64,000 nt of DNA from Roseibium aggregatum IAM 12614 (GCF_000168975.1 NZ_AAUW01000008.1:186001-250000), one strand, 5' to 3'; positions 18,289 through 27,508 are shown, counted from the stretch's first letter. A program made the numbers and translations. The notes: generated from the letters alone by a model not told the origin.

Positions 18289-18999
18289 CTAGACATCCTG
18301 CGCCTTGTTCAGACGGCTCAGCACCTTTTCGGATGAAAGCTCACGCACGGCCGCAGCGCCGACCTTGCGTGCTGTCCGGTTTCCGGACACTGCCAGATCC
18401 TCGGCAAGCTCAAGAGCTGCGCCGTGCAAAGGCAATGAGCGCTTGCCGATCTGGCGCAGGGCCCAGTGCACCGCTTTCCAGACGAAATTCCTCTCGTCCG
18501 TGGCCGCGGTGCGGATCACCTGCAGGTAGTCCAGAAATTCGCTGTCGGGAGCCTTTTTGGCATGAACGGCGCGCCAGGCAATCAGGGCAAAGGCGGCTCG
18601 GCGGACAAATTCGCGCTCGTCGGCGGCAAGTGCCGGAACGAGCTCGTTCGACCCCGCCCGGCGGGCGAGGACGTTCGTGAGTTGATCGCAAAGATCCCAG
18701 GAGTCGATGTCGTTCAGCCATTCAAGGGCAAGTTCTGGTGCGAGGTGCCTGGGTGGTGTCAGAAGAATGGCCAGCAGGCGGGCTTCGTGAAAGCCGCTGG
18801 CCCAAAGCTCCCGGGCGAGGTCCGGGCTCGCACCAATCGACCGGGCCAAAGGGCGTAGCACCGAAAGTGGGACGCCGAAGGCTCGGTCGGTTTCAATACC
18901 GAACCGCGCCATTCCGGCACGGTTCGCTTCAGTTCCCGCGTCACGCAGATCGTTCAATACGCTTTCGAGTGTGAAGGTTTGGTCCGCAGAGCGGGGCAT
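18289..18999 (-). CDS. AlkD-like DNA alkylation repair protein
   Basis: The 236-residue protein is built of helical repeats. The pattern around WLNDIDSWDLCDQLTN and ERNFVWKAVHWALRQIG fits the DNA alkylation repair family (PF08713), whose AlkD members flip out or excise alkylated bases without a metal. The AlkD-type core aromatic and acidic residues cannot be fully checked by eye. It starts 13 bases after the stop of the dehydrogenase gene, so the two are probably co-transcribed even though no link in function is evident. Confidence 0.82.
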   Translation of the reverse strand: MPRSADQTFTLESVLNDLRDAGTEANRAGMARFGIETDRAFGVPLSVLRPLARSIGASPDLARELWASGFHEARLLAILLTPPRHLAPELALEWLNDIDSWDLCDQLTNVLARRAGSNELVPALAADEREFVRRAAFALIAWRAVHAKKAPDSEFLDYLQVIRTAATDERNFVWKAVHWALRQIGKRSLPLHGAALELAEDLAVSGNRTARKVGAAAVRELSSEKVLSRLNKAQDV

Positions 19000-19012
19000 G
19001 GAACGCGCCCAA

Positions 19013-19894
19013 CTATGACTTGTCGGCGTTTTCCAGACGGGCAATCAGGCTGGAGGTATCCCAGCGCTTGCCACCCATGGCCTGAACCTCGGCGTAAAAC
19101 TGATCGACCAGCGCCGTGACGGGCAGGCGGGCGCCGGTTTCATTGGCGGTCTTCAGGCAGATGCCGAGATCCTTGCGCATCCAGTCGACCGCAAAGCCAT
19201 AGTCGAACTTGCCGTCATTCATGGTCTCCCAACGGTTTTCCATCTGCCAGGACTGGGCAGCGCCGCCCTTGATTGCGGAGATGACCTTGGCAACGTCGAG
19301 ATCCGCTTTCTTGGCGAAGTGAATGGCTTCGGAAAGGCCCTGTACCAGTCCGGCGATGCAGATCTGGTTGACCATCTTGGTCAGTTGCCCTGCGCCGCTT
19401 TCGCCCATCAGGCCGGCGAACTTGGCGAAACATTCGATGACCGGTTTGGCCTTGTCGAAAGCGTCCTGGTCGCCGCCGCACATCACGGTCAGAACGCCGT
19501 TTTCAGCGCCTGCCTGGCCACCGGAAACCGGCGCATCAATGAAGCCGCACCCCTTTTCGCTGGCCGCTACATAAAGCTCGCGGGCAACTTCAGCGGACGC
19601 GGTGGTGTTGTCGATGAAGATTGCGCCTTCCTTCAAGCCGTGAAAGGCGCCATCCGCACCGGTCGTGACGGAGCGAAGGTCGTCGTCATTCCCGACGCAG
19701 GCAAAAACAAAATCGCAGCCCTCAGCCGCTTCCTTGGGGGTTTTGGCAAAGGTCCCGCCAAACTCGGAGACCCATTTTTCGGCCTTCGCAGAGGTCCGGT
19801 TATAGACTGTGACGTCGTGGCCGCCCTTGGTTTTCAGGTGTCCCGCCATCGGATATCCCATGACGCCCAGACCTATGAATGCAACCTTTGCCAT
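19013..19894 (-). CDS. NAD(P)-dependent beta-hydroxyacid dehydrogenase (3-hydroxyisobutyrate dehydrogenase-like)
   Basis: The 293-residue enzyme has the N-terminal Rossmann motif GLGVMGYPMAGHL, the substrate motif DAPVSGGQAGA and the catalytic lysine in GAGQLTKMVNQ. These define the family that includes 3-hydroxyisobutyrate dehydrogenase, tartronate semialdehyde reductase and glyoxylate reductases. The substrate is not determined by these motifs. A good AAGGGAG site precedes the start, and a strong hairpin lies within the leader. Confidence 0.87.
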   Translation of the reverse strand: MAKVAFIGLGVMGYPMAGHLKTKGGHDVTVYNRTSAKAEKWVSEFGGTFAKTPKEAAEGCDFVFACVGNDDDLRSVTTGADGAFHGLKEGAIFIDNTTASAEVARELYVAASEKGCGFIDAPVSGGQAGAENGVLTVMCGGDQDAFDKAKPVIECFAKFAGLMGESGAGQLTKMVNQICIAGLVQGLSEAIHFAKKADLDVAKVISAIKGGAAQSWQMENRWETMNDGKFDYGFAVDWMRKDLGICLKTANETGARLPVTALVDQFYAEVQAMGGKRWDTSSLIARLENADKS

Positions 19895-19916
19895 GACGAC
19901 GCTCCCTTCGCATGCG

Positions 19917-19940
19917 AAGGCCCGGTACGAGCCGGGCCTT
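19917..19940. terminator. GC-rich hairpin upstream of the dehydrogenase gene
   Basis: AAGGCCCGG and CCGGGCCTT are a perfect 9-base inverted repeat around six bases. It lies between the small ORF at 19992-20144 and the dehydrogenase gene on the same strand. It could end the small transcript or shape the dehydrogenase leader. The T-run is weak on either strand. Confidence 0.55.
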
Positions 19941-19991
19941 TAACTGAACTGGTTCATCATGGTTTTAGGCTATTTGCCGCGTGCTGTCAGC

Positions 19992-20144
19992 TTAGATCCA
20001 GTAGGGAGCTCGCTGCCAGAGCCGCAAATGGCGCTCCCGCTTTTTCGACTGGGCGTCCAGGTGCTGCTGGGTACGCGCGTCGGGGCGGGTGTTGCTGGTA
20101 AAGCGGGTTGCCTCCAGAAAGCTACGTGCGTAAATACCAAACAT
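19992..20144 (-). CDS. Possible 50-residue basic protein
   Basis: An uninterrupted frame encodes 50 residues beginning MFGIYARSFLEATRF and ending QRAPYWI. It is rich in arginine and has GAGG ten bases before the ATG. I recognise no family. It is divergent from the LysR gene at 20244 and is followed by a strong hairpin, which together suggest a real short transcript. It is too short for homology judgement by eye. Confidence 0.45.
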   Translation of the reverse strand: MFGIYARSFLEATRFTSNTRPDARTQQHLDAQSKKRERHLRLWQRAPYWI

Positions 20145-20224
20145 GTGCTTACATCCTCTTGCTGTGCGTGTGAGAGGAATGTGGCTGGTAATGGTGTTGA
20201 ATGCCAGTCAGGAAGATTTTTAAC

Positions 20225-20243
20225 ATGTAAGGAAAAATTACAT
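20225..20243. promoter_or_regulatory. LysR-type palindrome abutting the LysR start codon
   Basis: ATGTAA and TTACAT flank GGAAAAA. This contains a T-N11-A core and is a perfect dyad ending one base before ATG 20244. It covers the ribosome binding site of the LysR gene. It is a good candidate for an autoregulatory site that may also control the divergent small ORF. Confidence 0.5.
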
Positions 20244-21134
20244 ATGGATTGGCGATCACTCCCATCCCTCAACAGTCTGAGAACCTTTACTGCTGTTGCC
20301 GAGACCTGCAGTCTTTCGGCCGCAGGACGAGAGTTGAACGTCACGCACGCGGCCGTCAGTCAGCAGGTCAAGGCTCTTGAGCAGTTTCTGGGGTTGAAAC
20401 TGATTGTTCGTGAGGGCAGGGGAATTGCGCTGACGCCCGAAGGCAAGCAACTGTTCGAAGGGTTGAGCGAAGGCTTCGAGATCATCCACGAAACGGTCGA
20501 TGAACTGACACGGGAAGACCTTGTTCGCCCGCTCAACATCACCATGACGCCGTCCTTTGCCATAAGCTGGCTGATGCCGAGGATCAGCGACTTCCGGCAC
20601 AAGCATCCGGATGTCGAGCTGATGCTCAATCCGACGGCTGAAGTGGTTGAACTCAAGCCCGGCGGCGTCGATCTTGCCATTCGCTTTGGCAAGGGCAATT
20701 GGACAGGGCTTGAGTCGGAACTTTTCATCCCGACGAATTTTGCGGTCATCGGTGCAAGTTGCCTGATCGGCGACAAGAAGATCGAAAGTCCAGAAGACCT
20801 TCTGGAGTTTCCGTGGCTACAGGAATACGGCACCAATGAATTAACCATCTGGCTGGAGCGCCAGGGTGTCGTGCCCAAGGGCAAGCTGAACATCACCCAT
20901 TTGCCGGGCTACATGGTGCTGGAAGGGTTGCGGCGGGGCGACGGCATTTCAGCCACCGCCAAGACCTTCGTCGAACCGGAAATCGAGGCCGGCAATCTCA
21001 GGGTTCTGTTCGAAGACGGCGTCTATCCCGGAACCGGGTACCATCTGGTGACCCGCCCGGGTGTCAATCGTCCGCCCCTCAAGGCCTTCATGAGCTGGCT
21101 GCGCAGCATGCGGGCCGAGCAGCTTTCCGATTAG
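20244..21134 (+). CDS. LysR family transcriptional regulator (GcvA-like)
   Basis: The 296-residue protein has the LysR helix-turn-helix near residues 18-40 (AVAETCSLSAAGRELNVTHA) and a periplasmic-binding-protein-like effector domain. The SLNSLRTF start and VDLAIRFGKG segment resemble the GcvA subgroup. ATG 20244 is preceded by AAGGA. It converges on the MetC-type gene with a gap of six bases and faces a small ORF on the other side; either could be a target. Confidence 0.9.
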   Translation: MDWRSLPSLNSLRTFTAVAETCSLSAAGRELNVTHAAVSQQVKALEQFLGLKLIVREGRGIALTPEGKQLFEGLSEGFEIIHETVDELTREDLVRPLNITMTPSFAISWLMPRISDFRHKHPDVELMLNPTAEVVELKPGGVDLAIRFGKGNWTGLESELFIPTNFAVIGASCLIGDKKIESPEDLLEFPWLQEYGTNELTIWLERQGVVPKGKLNITHLPGYMVLEGLRRGDGISATAKTFVEPEIEAGNLRVLFEDGVYPGTGYHLVTRPGVNRPPLKAFMSWLRSMRAEQLSD

Positions 21135-21140
21135 ATAAGA

Positions 21141-22307
21141 TCAGGTCGCGGCAAGGGCCTGATCCATGTCCGCAATCAGATCGTCGCAATTCTCGATGCC
21201 GATGGACAGGCGCAACAGGTTTTCCGGAATTCCGGAGCCTTCGCCTTCAATGGTGTAGCGATGTTCGACGAGACTTTCGGTGCCGCCAAGGGAGGTTGCC
21301 CGCTGGAACAGGGCGAGTGCACCTGTGACCTTCAACGCTTCACTCTTGCCACCCTTGACCAGAATGGACATCAGTGAGCCGAAGCCACCGGTCATCTGGC
21401 TCTTTGCAAGTTCATGGTGCGGGTGGCTTTCGACGCCGGGATACAGCACGACTTCCACGTTCGGATGTTTCTCGAAATGCTCCGCAAAGGCCTGCGCCGT
21501 GCTGTTCATCCGCTCAACGCGCAGCCCAAGCGTTCTCATGCCCCGCAGCAAGAGCCAGGTTTCGAAAGAGCCGAGAACGGCACCTGCCAGTTTGCGCTCT
21601 TCGGTCAGAAAGGCCCAGGCTTCGCTGCCGGCATCGTTGGTCGTCACGACACCGCCCAAGAGGTCGGAATGACCGTTGAGCGCCTTGGTGGCTGAATGCA
21701 TCACAAGATCGGCACCGAGCGACAGCGGCTTGAGGATCAGCGGGGTCGCAGCCGTGGCATCGACGGCAAGCACGGCGTCCACATCTTTGCACTGGCTGGC
21801 AATGCTCTTGATATCGGCGACTTTCAGGAACGGGTTGCTGGGTACTTCCAGCCACACCAGGTCCGGGCGTGTCACGGCCATCTCGTCCTGAAACGCCTGA
21901 AGATCACTGGCATCGGCTTCCACCAGAGCGATCTTGTTGCGTGCGCAGAGTTTGCGCAGAAACAGGGTGGTGCCCCAGTAGATGCCTGACTGAACAAGCA
22001 GCGTGCCACCCGGCTTGACGATGCGGGCGACAGCCGCAACAGCGGCCATGCCGGAGGCAAACAGACGACTGTCCTCACCACCTTCAAGAGCGGCAATCAG
22101 CTTTTCGGTCTTCTTGTAAAGCGCATTGTCGTCACGGCTGTAGATATGACCCGGATTGATCAGCTCATAGCTTTCATCCCGCACGAAAGTGGTCGCCGTC
22201 TGGATCGGCGGCACGACGGCACCCGTTGCCGCATCAAAACCACCGCCGCCATGGGCAAGCAGGCTGTCGAGGTGAAGACCATGGGCGATGGAGGGCGTTT
22301 TCGGCAT
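21141..22307 (-). CDS. metC: Cystathionine beta-lyase / Cys-Met metabolism PLP enzyme
   Basis: The 388-residue protein belongs to the trans-sulfuration PLP family. The PLP lysine is K208 in SATKALNGHSD, and the GMAAV segment near residue 87 and SLGGTESLVEHR near the C terminus are typical. MetC splits cystathionine to homocysteine, pyruvate and ammonia. Related enzymes in this family (gamma-synthase, gamma-lyase, O-acetylhomoserine lyase) share these motifs, so the name is a best guess. GGAG seven bases before ATG 22307 supports the start. Confidence 0.82.
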   Translation of the reverse strand: MPKTPSIAHGLHLDSLLAHGGGGFDAATGAVVPPIQTATTFVRDESYELINPGHIYSRDDNALYKKTEKLIAALEGGEDSRLFASGMAAVAAVARIVKPGGTLLVQSGIYWGTTLFLRKLCARNKIALVEADASDLQAFQDEMAVTRPDLVWLEVPSNPFLKVADIKSIASQCKDVDAVLAVDATAATPLILKPLSLGADLVMHSATKALNGHSDLLGGVVTTNDAGSEAWAFLTEERKLAGAVLGSFETWLLLRGMRTLGLRVERMNSTAQAFAEHFEKHPNVEVVLYPGVESHPHHELAKSQMTGGFGSLMSILVKGGKSEALKVTGALALFQRATSLGGTESLVEHRYTIEGEGSGIPENLLRLSIGIENCDDLIADMDQALAAT

Positions 22308-22490
22308 GGGAGGGCTCCGTGATTGGGTGCCCTATCGGGTTATCGCGCGCGAAAAGAATAATCAAATGAAAACAAGCAGTTTGAAAAAGCTGGTGCGGCC
22401 TTGAAGCACAGAGGCACAAGGGACCTGCAGCAGCAATTTGGGCCAAGCTCGAAAAGCCCGGCCCAAACTGAACGAGGGCGTATGTCAGGT

Positions 22491-23318
22491 TCAGCGGATC
22501 AGGTGACGCGTCAGGCGGATTTCGATTCTGTCCCAGAGCCGGCGCAGCATCTCCACCAGGAACAGATAGATAACCGCTGCCCAGATATAGGCCTGGAAAT
22601 CATACGATCTCGAGTAGGCCCGTCTCGTTTCTCCAAAGAGGTCGAACACCGTCACGATTGCCGCGATGGCAGACCCCTTCAGCATGAGGATGATCTCATT
22701 GCCGTAAGGGCGCAGGGCGACAATCAGTGCCTGAGGCAGGATGATCTTGAAGAAGGTAATCTTCTTGTTGATGCCAAGGGCGGCCGCCCCTTCCCATTGG
22801 CCTCTCGACACATTTTGAATGGCGCCGCGCAGTATCTCGGCCTGGTAAGCAGAGGTGTTCAGTGAAAATGCGAAGATTACACAGAACCAGGCCTCCCTGA
22901 AGAGACCCCAAAGACCGATTGCCTCCAACTGCGGCTGGAATGTTCCTGCGCCGTAGTAGACAAGGAAAGTCTGCGCCAATAGTGGCGTGCCGCGGAAGAA
23001 GTAGACGTAGCAGTATGCGGGCTTTGATAGGAGCCACCATTTCGAAGCCCTGGCAGCCGCGATAGGGAGGCTCAAAATCGCGCCAATCAGCAGGGACAGA
23101 CCGACGATTTGTAGGGTGACAAAAAAACCGCTGAGATACTCGGGCCAATACTTGAGCACGAACGGGCTGGCGATGTTTATCGCCAGATAATAGAGCAGCC
23201 AAGCGCCCGAGACGATCCAGAGCGCCATCAGGACATGGCCAAATATTCTTGTCTTGGTCCAGCGGCGAGGTGGCGCGGGCGGTCGCTTCAGGCCGGTTGC
23301 GGGGTTGGCGGAGATCAT
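22491..23318 (-). CDS. Polar amino-acid ABC transporter permease (HisM/ArtM-like)
   Basis: The 275-residue membrane protein has about five to six hydrophobic segments and the permease EAA-type loop (YQAEILRGAIQNVSRGQWEGAAALG). It pairs with the preceding permease gene through an ATGA overlap at 23315-23318. The two should form the channel of a histidine/lysine/arginine-type importer. No ATPase gene is present in the cluster. Confidence 0.9.
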   Translation of the reverse strand: MISANPATGLKRPPAPPRRWTKTRIFGHVLMALWIVSGAWLLYYLAINIASPFVLKYWPEYLSGFFVTLQIVGLSLLIGAILSLPIAAARASKWWLLSKPAYCYVYFFRGTPLLAQTFLVYYGAGTFQPQLEAIGLWGLFREAWFCVIFAFSLNTSAYQAEILRGAIQNVSRGQWEGAAALGINKKITFFKIILPQALIVALRPYGNEIILMLKGSAIAAIVTVFDLFGETRRAYSRSYDFQAYIWAAVIYLFLVEMLRRLWDRIEIRLTRHLIR

Positions 23319-24028
23319 CGCGTTGCTTCTCCCCGTTTGCTCCAACGCTCAATGCGAACGAGGCCGGTGGACGATATCATCGCCAGGACGAGGTAGATCA
23401 GGCAGGCGATACCAAAGAACATGAAGGGTTCCTTGGTTACGCGCGCAGCGATCCCGGATTGGCGCATCACGTCCGACAGCCCGATCACGGAAACGAGGGA
23501 AGTGTCTTTTAAAAGCACTAGCCAGCTGTTTCCCAGTGCGGGAAGTGCGAGCCGGATCAATTGAGGCAGAACCACCAGCCGAAGCGTTTTGCCCTTCGAC
23601 AGACCAAGCGCATATCCGCCCTCGTACTGCCCCTGCGGGATACCGCGAAAGGCGGAAAGAAACGCCTCGGACGTATAGGAAGAAAAGACGAACGAGAGTG
23701 CGATGACACCGGCGATAAACGAATTGACTTCGAAATAAAAGTCGAAGCCGGCCATCTTCAGCAAAACCTGTACCGCGATCTGAAGGCCGAAATAGACCAG
23801 GAACAAGGTCAGAAGTTCCGGCAAGCCGCGAAAGAGGGTGGTGTAGATGTTGGCCGCCAGTCGCAGGCTGGGTTCTGATGACTTTTTTGCGAGCGCAATC
23901 AGAAATCCCAGAAACAACCCGAACGGCAAGGTTACGATCGCCAGGCAGACGGTCACGACCACGCCCCAGGCAATCTCGTCTCCCCAACCCTCTGGTCCGA
24001 AGGAGAGTAGCGTCAAAGCTTTGTCCAT
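23315..24028 (-). CDS. Polar amino-acid ABC transporter permease (HisQ/ArtQ-like)
   Basis: The 237-residue permease has the loop TSEAFLSAFRGIPQGQYEGGYALG that contacts the ATPase, and several membrane segments. I placed the start at ATG 24028. The longer open frame upstream runs back through an intergenic hairpin and is unlikely to be coding. It is the first permease after the binding-protein gene, with a gap of 127 bases. Confidence 0.9.
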   Translation of the reverse strand: MDKALTLLSFGPEGWGDEIAWGVVVTVCLAIVTLPFGLFLGFLIALAKKSSEPSLRLAANIYTTLFRGLPELLTLFLVYFGLQIAVQVLLKMAGFDFYFEVNSFIAGVIALSFVFSSYTSEAFLSAFRGIPQGQYEGGYALGLSKGKTLRLVVLPQLIRLALPALGNSWLVLLKDTSLVSVIGLSDVMRQSGIAARVTKEPFMFFGIACLIYLVLAMISSTGLVRIERWSKRGEATR

Positions 24029-24106
24029 AAGCCGGCGCTTCTTTCTGTTTGTTGTTGTTATTCCGGCCACCCCTACGGCCGTACTGCGGGATTTTTCCCT
24101 GCAGGC

Positions 24107-24131
24107 GGTGCGGCACACAGGGCGCCGCACC
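24107..24131 (-). terminator. Intergenic hairpin between binding protein and permease genes
   Basis: GGTGCGGC and GCCGCACC form an 8-base stem with a nine-base loop, 24 bases after the binding-protein stop. No long T-run follows directly. In ABC operons such hairpins usually cut read-through and protect the binding-protein message, raising its level above the permeases. Confidence 0.5.
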
Positions 24132-24155
24132 GATGATCTTTCGACAAGAGGCTAA

Positions 24156-24932
24156 TCAGCCGCCGTAAACGTCGAACGTGAAGTACTTGTCGTTGATTTC
24201 CTTGTACTTGCCGTTCGCCAGGATACCTTCGATGGCCTTGTTGAACATTTCCTTCAACTCGCCATCGTCCTTGCGGATGGCAATACCGGCGCCTTCGCCG
24301 TTGATCACCGGGTCCGGCGTCAGGGTGCCAAGCAGCTTGCAGCAAGCGCCGTCGTCGGTCGCCAGCCAATCGGACAGAACCACAACGTCATCGATCACTG
24401 CGTCAACACGGCCGCTGGCAACATCGAGCTTGTACTCGTCCGGCGTCGGGTAGAGCTTCAGGTCTGCGGAAGGCAGTTTTTCCTCAGCGTAGTTGGAATG
24501 GGTGGTGGAGGACTGAGCACCAAGCGTAACACCCTTGAGGTCTTCGTCCGACGTGCCCTTCAGAGTGGAATCCTTCGGCACGGCAATCGCCGGCGGGGTG
24601 TTGTAGTATTTGTTGGTAAAGTCGACCTTTTCCTTACGCTCGTCGGTGATCGACATGGACGCGATCACGGCATCGAATTTGCCTGCCTGCAGGGCAGGGA
24701 TCATGCCGTCCCAATCCTGTGTGACGAATTCGCATTCGACTTTCATTTCTTCGCAGAGTGCCTTGGCAATATCGACGTCGAAGCCAACCAGCTGGCCATC
24801 TGCGGTCAGGGAGTTGAAAGGAGGATAAGCGCCTTCGGTGCCGATACGCACTTTCGACCAGTCTTTCGCCTCAGCGCCACTCACGGCAGCCAGTACTGCT
24901 ACTGCTGCAGCAGCCATACGCAAAACACGCAT
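24156..24932 (-). CDS. Amino-acid ABC transporter substrate-binding protein (family 3)
   Basis: The 258-residue protein has a signal peptide (cleavage after SGAEA, residues 18-22) and the family 3 signature GFDVDIAKALCEEMK with the upstream EGAYPPFN. It would bind a polar amino acid such as lysine, arginine, ornithine or histidine in the periplasm. An AGGGGA site supports ATG 24932. It leads the operon with the two permeases. Confidence 0.92.
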   Translation of the reverse strand: MRVLRMAAAAVAVLAAVSGAEAKDWSKVRIGTEGAYPPFNSLTADGQLVGFDVDIAKALCEEMKVECEFVTQDWDGMIPALQAGKFDAVIASMSITDERKEKVDFTNKYYNTPPAIAVPKDSTLKGTSDEDLKGVTLGAQSSTTHSNYAEEKLPSADLKLYPTPDEYKLDVASGRVDAVIDDVVVLSDWLATDDGACCKLLGTLTPDPVINGEGAGIAIRKDDGELKEMFNKAIEGILANGKYKEINDKYFTFDVYGG

Positions 24933-25192
24933 ATTTTGTTCCCCTAATATTATCTTCGCGGCGCAAGCGGGTTCTTCCCACCTTCTTGCCCGAGCGCACT
25001 ATTCCATACACTTCGGGTCAAATTTCAAGCAGACAGGCGAAAAAAACACAGCGCGATTTAGCCGGATTCTCAATTTTTTCGGCTTATCGTTGGGGAAGGG
25101 GCAAGCCATTGTGGAAACATGGCGCGTCCGCCGGGCAGTCGTCGCGGCTTCAAAAGCACGCATCGGGTTCGAATACCCGGCACAGAGCGGCA

Positions 25193-25606
25193 TCAGGCCT
25201 TCGAGTCGGCTGTCGCATCGGCAGCTTCAACTTCCTGAGAGGCGTCGTAAACCTCAAGGACGGATTGCAGGGTGATGACCGGACGGGAAAGCGCATCACC
25301 CGCCTTTGCGCCTCGATAGGGTGTAGGTGACACAACCGGCTGCTTGGTCAACTCGGCAATCTTTTCTTCGTGGATTGCTCGGTTTCTGGGCGAAAGATTA
25401 TCCAGGCTGAGTTCGGTCAGCCCGTGTTCTTCCAGATATTCGTGCCGAATGCGTTGTTCTTCGGGAAGCTCCCGCCAGTCTTGATATTGTTCGGCCAGAA
25501 AGGTCCGGAACTGCAGGAAGCGGTTTTCGGTCTCGCTCGGTTGTTTTTGGGGTGTTTTGGAGGTTTGCGGCGACACATTGGACACGGGCGAAAGAGCAGA
25601 CGACAT
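25193..25606 (-). CDS. Hypothetical protein, 137 residues
   Basis: I do not recognise this protein. It has a polar, probably disordered N-terminal tail rich in Ser, Thr, Pro and Gln, a central charged segment (FLQFRTFLAEQYQDWRELPE) likely to be helical, and an acidic C-terminal tail rich in Ala, Glu and Asp. No signal peptide or membrane segment is seen. GAGG five bases before ATG 25606 favours this start over an upstream one at 25639. Confidence 0.55.
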   Translation of the reverse strand: MSSALSPVSNVSPQTSKTPQKQPSETENRFLQFRTFLAEQYQDWRELPEEQRIRHEYLEEHGLTELSLDNLSPRNRAIHEEKIAELTKQPVVSPTPYRGAKAGDALSRPVITLQSVLEVYDASQEVEAADATADSKA

Positions 25607-25792
25607 CAGATCCTCGTTCTGGCTGCGGGTATCGTACAATATGCAAGCAATAATTGTGCCGGGGAGAGGTATTAAAAACCCTGATGAATTTCATGAACTT
25701 ATTGAATTTGATGCCCGAAGCCGTTGCGCTTAGGAAAAGTTTGCCCGGTGTCACATGGAGATTTGTGCCGGGGTTCGGAAAAGGGCGATGAG

Positions 25793-26434
25793 ATGTCGGA
25801 CTATGAACTTTTTATCGGCAACAAGAACTATTCCTCCTGGTCGCTAAGGCCGTGGATTGCCCTCAAGCACAAGGACATACCGTTCCGGGAAACGCTGGTT
25901 CCTTTTGATTTCGAGAATGGCAATCCGGAATTCGCAGCGTTCTCGCCAACAGGAAAGGTGCCGGTACTCAAAGACGGCAGCCTGACGATCTGGGACAGTC
26001 TCGCGATCCTGGAATATCTGGCCGACTGCTTTCCGGACAAGGGCCTGTGGCCGCAGGACAAGGCGCAGCGCGCCTGGGCCCGGTCTATCTCGGCAGAGAT
26101 GCATTCCGGTTTTTCTGCTCTTCGAAGCGAGTGCTCGATGAACATGCAGCGCCCCGCAGCGCCGAAGCCTGTCAGTGAGGCAGTGAAAAACGACGTCACG
26201 CGGATCGTGACCATCTGGAAAGAATGCCTGGAAGCCTCCGGCGGTCCGTTCCTCTTCGGTGACTTTACGATTGCCGACGCCATGTATGCGCCTGTCGTCA
26301 GCCGGCTTGAAACCTATCAGCTTTCCAGCGATCCTGTGGTTCGCAAATACAGTGAAGCGATGACGGCGACACCGGCCTGGAAGATCTGGGAAGAGGCCGC
26401 GCTCAAGGAAACCTGGGTGGTCGATACCGAGTAG
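25793..26434 (+). CDS. Glutathione S-transferase family protein
   Basis: The 213-residue protein has a thioredoxin-fold N-terminal domain (NKNYSSWSLRPW, with GKVPVLKDGSLTIWDSLAI giving the glutathione gamma-Glu site) and a helical C-terminal domain (FGDFTIADAMYAPV). It would conjugate or reduce using glutathione in the cytoplasm; the substrate is unknown. AAGGG precedes ATG 25793. It converges on the LysR gene that follows. Confidence 0.9.
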   Translation: MSDYELFIGNKNYSSWSLRPWIALKHKDIPFRETLVPFDFENGNPEFAAFSPTGKVPVLKDGSLTIWDSLAILEYLADCFPDKGLWPQDKAQRAWARSISAEMHSGFSALRSECSMNMQRPAAPKPVSEAVKNDVTRIVTIWKECLEASGGPFLFGDFTIADAMYAPVVSRLETYQLSSDPVVRKYSEAMTATPAWKIWEEAALKETWVVDTE

Positions 26435-26470
26435 GGACTGCCGGCCCGGCGATCACGGCCGAGCCGCTTG

Positions 26471-27454
26471 TCATGCCACTGTCGTGGGTTGCGGCAGGAG
26501 AGTGTGTTCATTTTGTTGTCCGCCAACGCCCTCGGCTGAATGAAGGCCGGTGTGCTGGAAAGCCCCTTCCTTTTCGAAAAAGCTGAACAGGCTGTCGACA
26601 AACCGGCGTACCTTCAGCGGGATGAACCGGTTGGAAGGATAGACTGCATGCACAGGGTGTGGCGGATATTGCCATTGTGGCAGAACGACTTCCAGGTCGC
26701 CTGTGCGCAGAAACGGGTCTATCAGCCAGCGGTTGGAAAGCGCGATACCGAGACCTGCCATCGCTGCGCGGCGCAGGGTCGAGGAGTTGTTGACCAGCAT
26801 CGTCGGTGAAATCTTGACTGAGAGCTTCTCACCGACCGGGCTGATGAACGGAACCCGGGTTCCGGTCGAGATGTTCTTGTAAAGCAGATAGTCGTGGTCC
26901 TTGAGGTCGTCAGGGTGCGCGGGGCGTCCTCGTTTGTCGAGATAGTCGGGCGATGCAACCAGGCATCGCTGCGCCAGCCCGAGCCGTCGAACAATAAGAC
27001 GGTCGTCTTCGATGTCACCCATGCGGATCGCCACATCGAGACGCTGCTGAATCACATCGACAAACTGATCTGACAGGGACACATCCAGCAAGATACCGGG
27101 GTGATCCAGCTTGAAGCGGATCAGGAAGTCCGAAAGGACCGTTTCTGCAAACCCCAGCGGCAGCCCCACCGACAGCGGGCCGGACATTTGCGCTTCCTCG
27201 CTTTGAACCGATCGGTCGGCTTCGGCAAGACGTTCCAGGATATCCCGCGCATAGGCATAGTATCGTTCGCCGGCCTCGGTCAGGCTGAGTTGGCGCGTTG
27301 TCCGGTTGAGAAGCCTGATACCCAGTTCGTCTTCAAGCGCGCGGACTTGCTGGCTTACAGCGGGCTGGGAAATGCCGAGGTGCTTCGCGGCCGCAGAAAA
27401 ACTGCCGAATTTGACGGCCTGCACGAAGCCGGAAAGAGAGGAAAGCTTGTCCAA
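26471..27454 (-). CDS. LysR family transcriptional regulator
   Basis: The 327-residue product has the LysR helix-turn-helix (SFSAAAKHLGISQPAVSQQ) and the standard effector domain. The C-terminal tail is longer than usual and polar. I favour TTG 27454, which follows CGAGG by a normal spacing. The first ATG at 27505 has no ribosome site, because a LysR-type palindrome abuts it. It is divergent from the Tat-exported metallo-hydrolase gene and likely controls it. Confidence 0.88.
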   Translation of the reverse strand: MDKLSSLSGFVQAVKFGSFSAAAKHLGISQPAVSQQVRALEDELGIRLLNRTTRQLSLTEAGERYYAYARDILERLAEADRSVQSEEAQMSGPLSVGLPLGFAETVLSDFLIRFKLDHPGILLDVSLSDQFVDVIQQRLDVAIRMGDIEDDRLIVRRLGLAQRCLVASPDYLDKRGRPAHPDDLKDHDYLLYKNISTGTRVPFISPVGEKLSVKISPTMLVNNSSTLRRAAMAGLGIALSNRWLIDPFLRTGDLEVVLPQWQYPPHPVHAVYPSNRFIPLKVRRFVDSLFSFFEKEGAFQHTGLHSAEGVGGQQNEHTLLPQPTTVA

Positions 27455-27508
27455 AACGGCCTCGGGCTGGTGAGAGAAAACCGGTGAGACCGAATACATA
27501 AGCATGAT

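Noticed and set aside
22308-22490. SAM-II type riboswitch before the metC-like gene
   Set aside because: No matching core sequence or pseudoknot pairing was seen.
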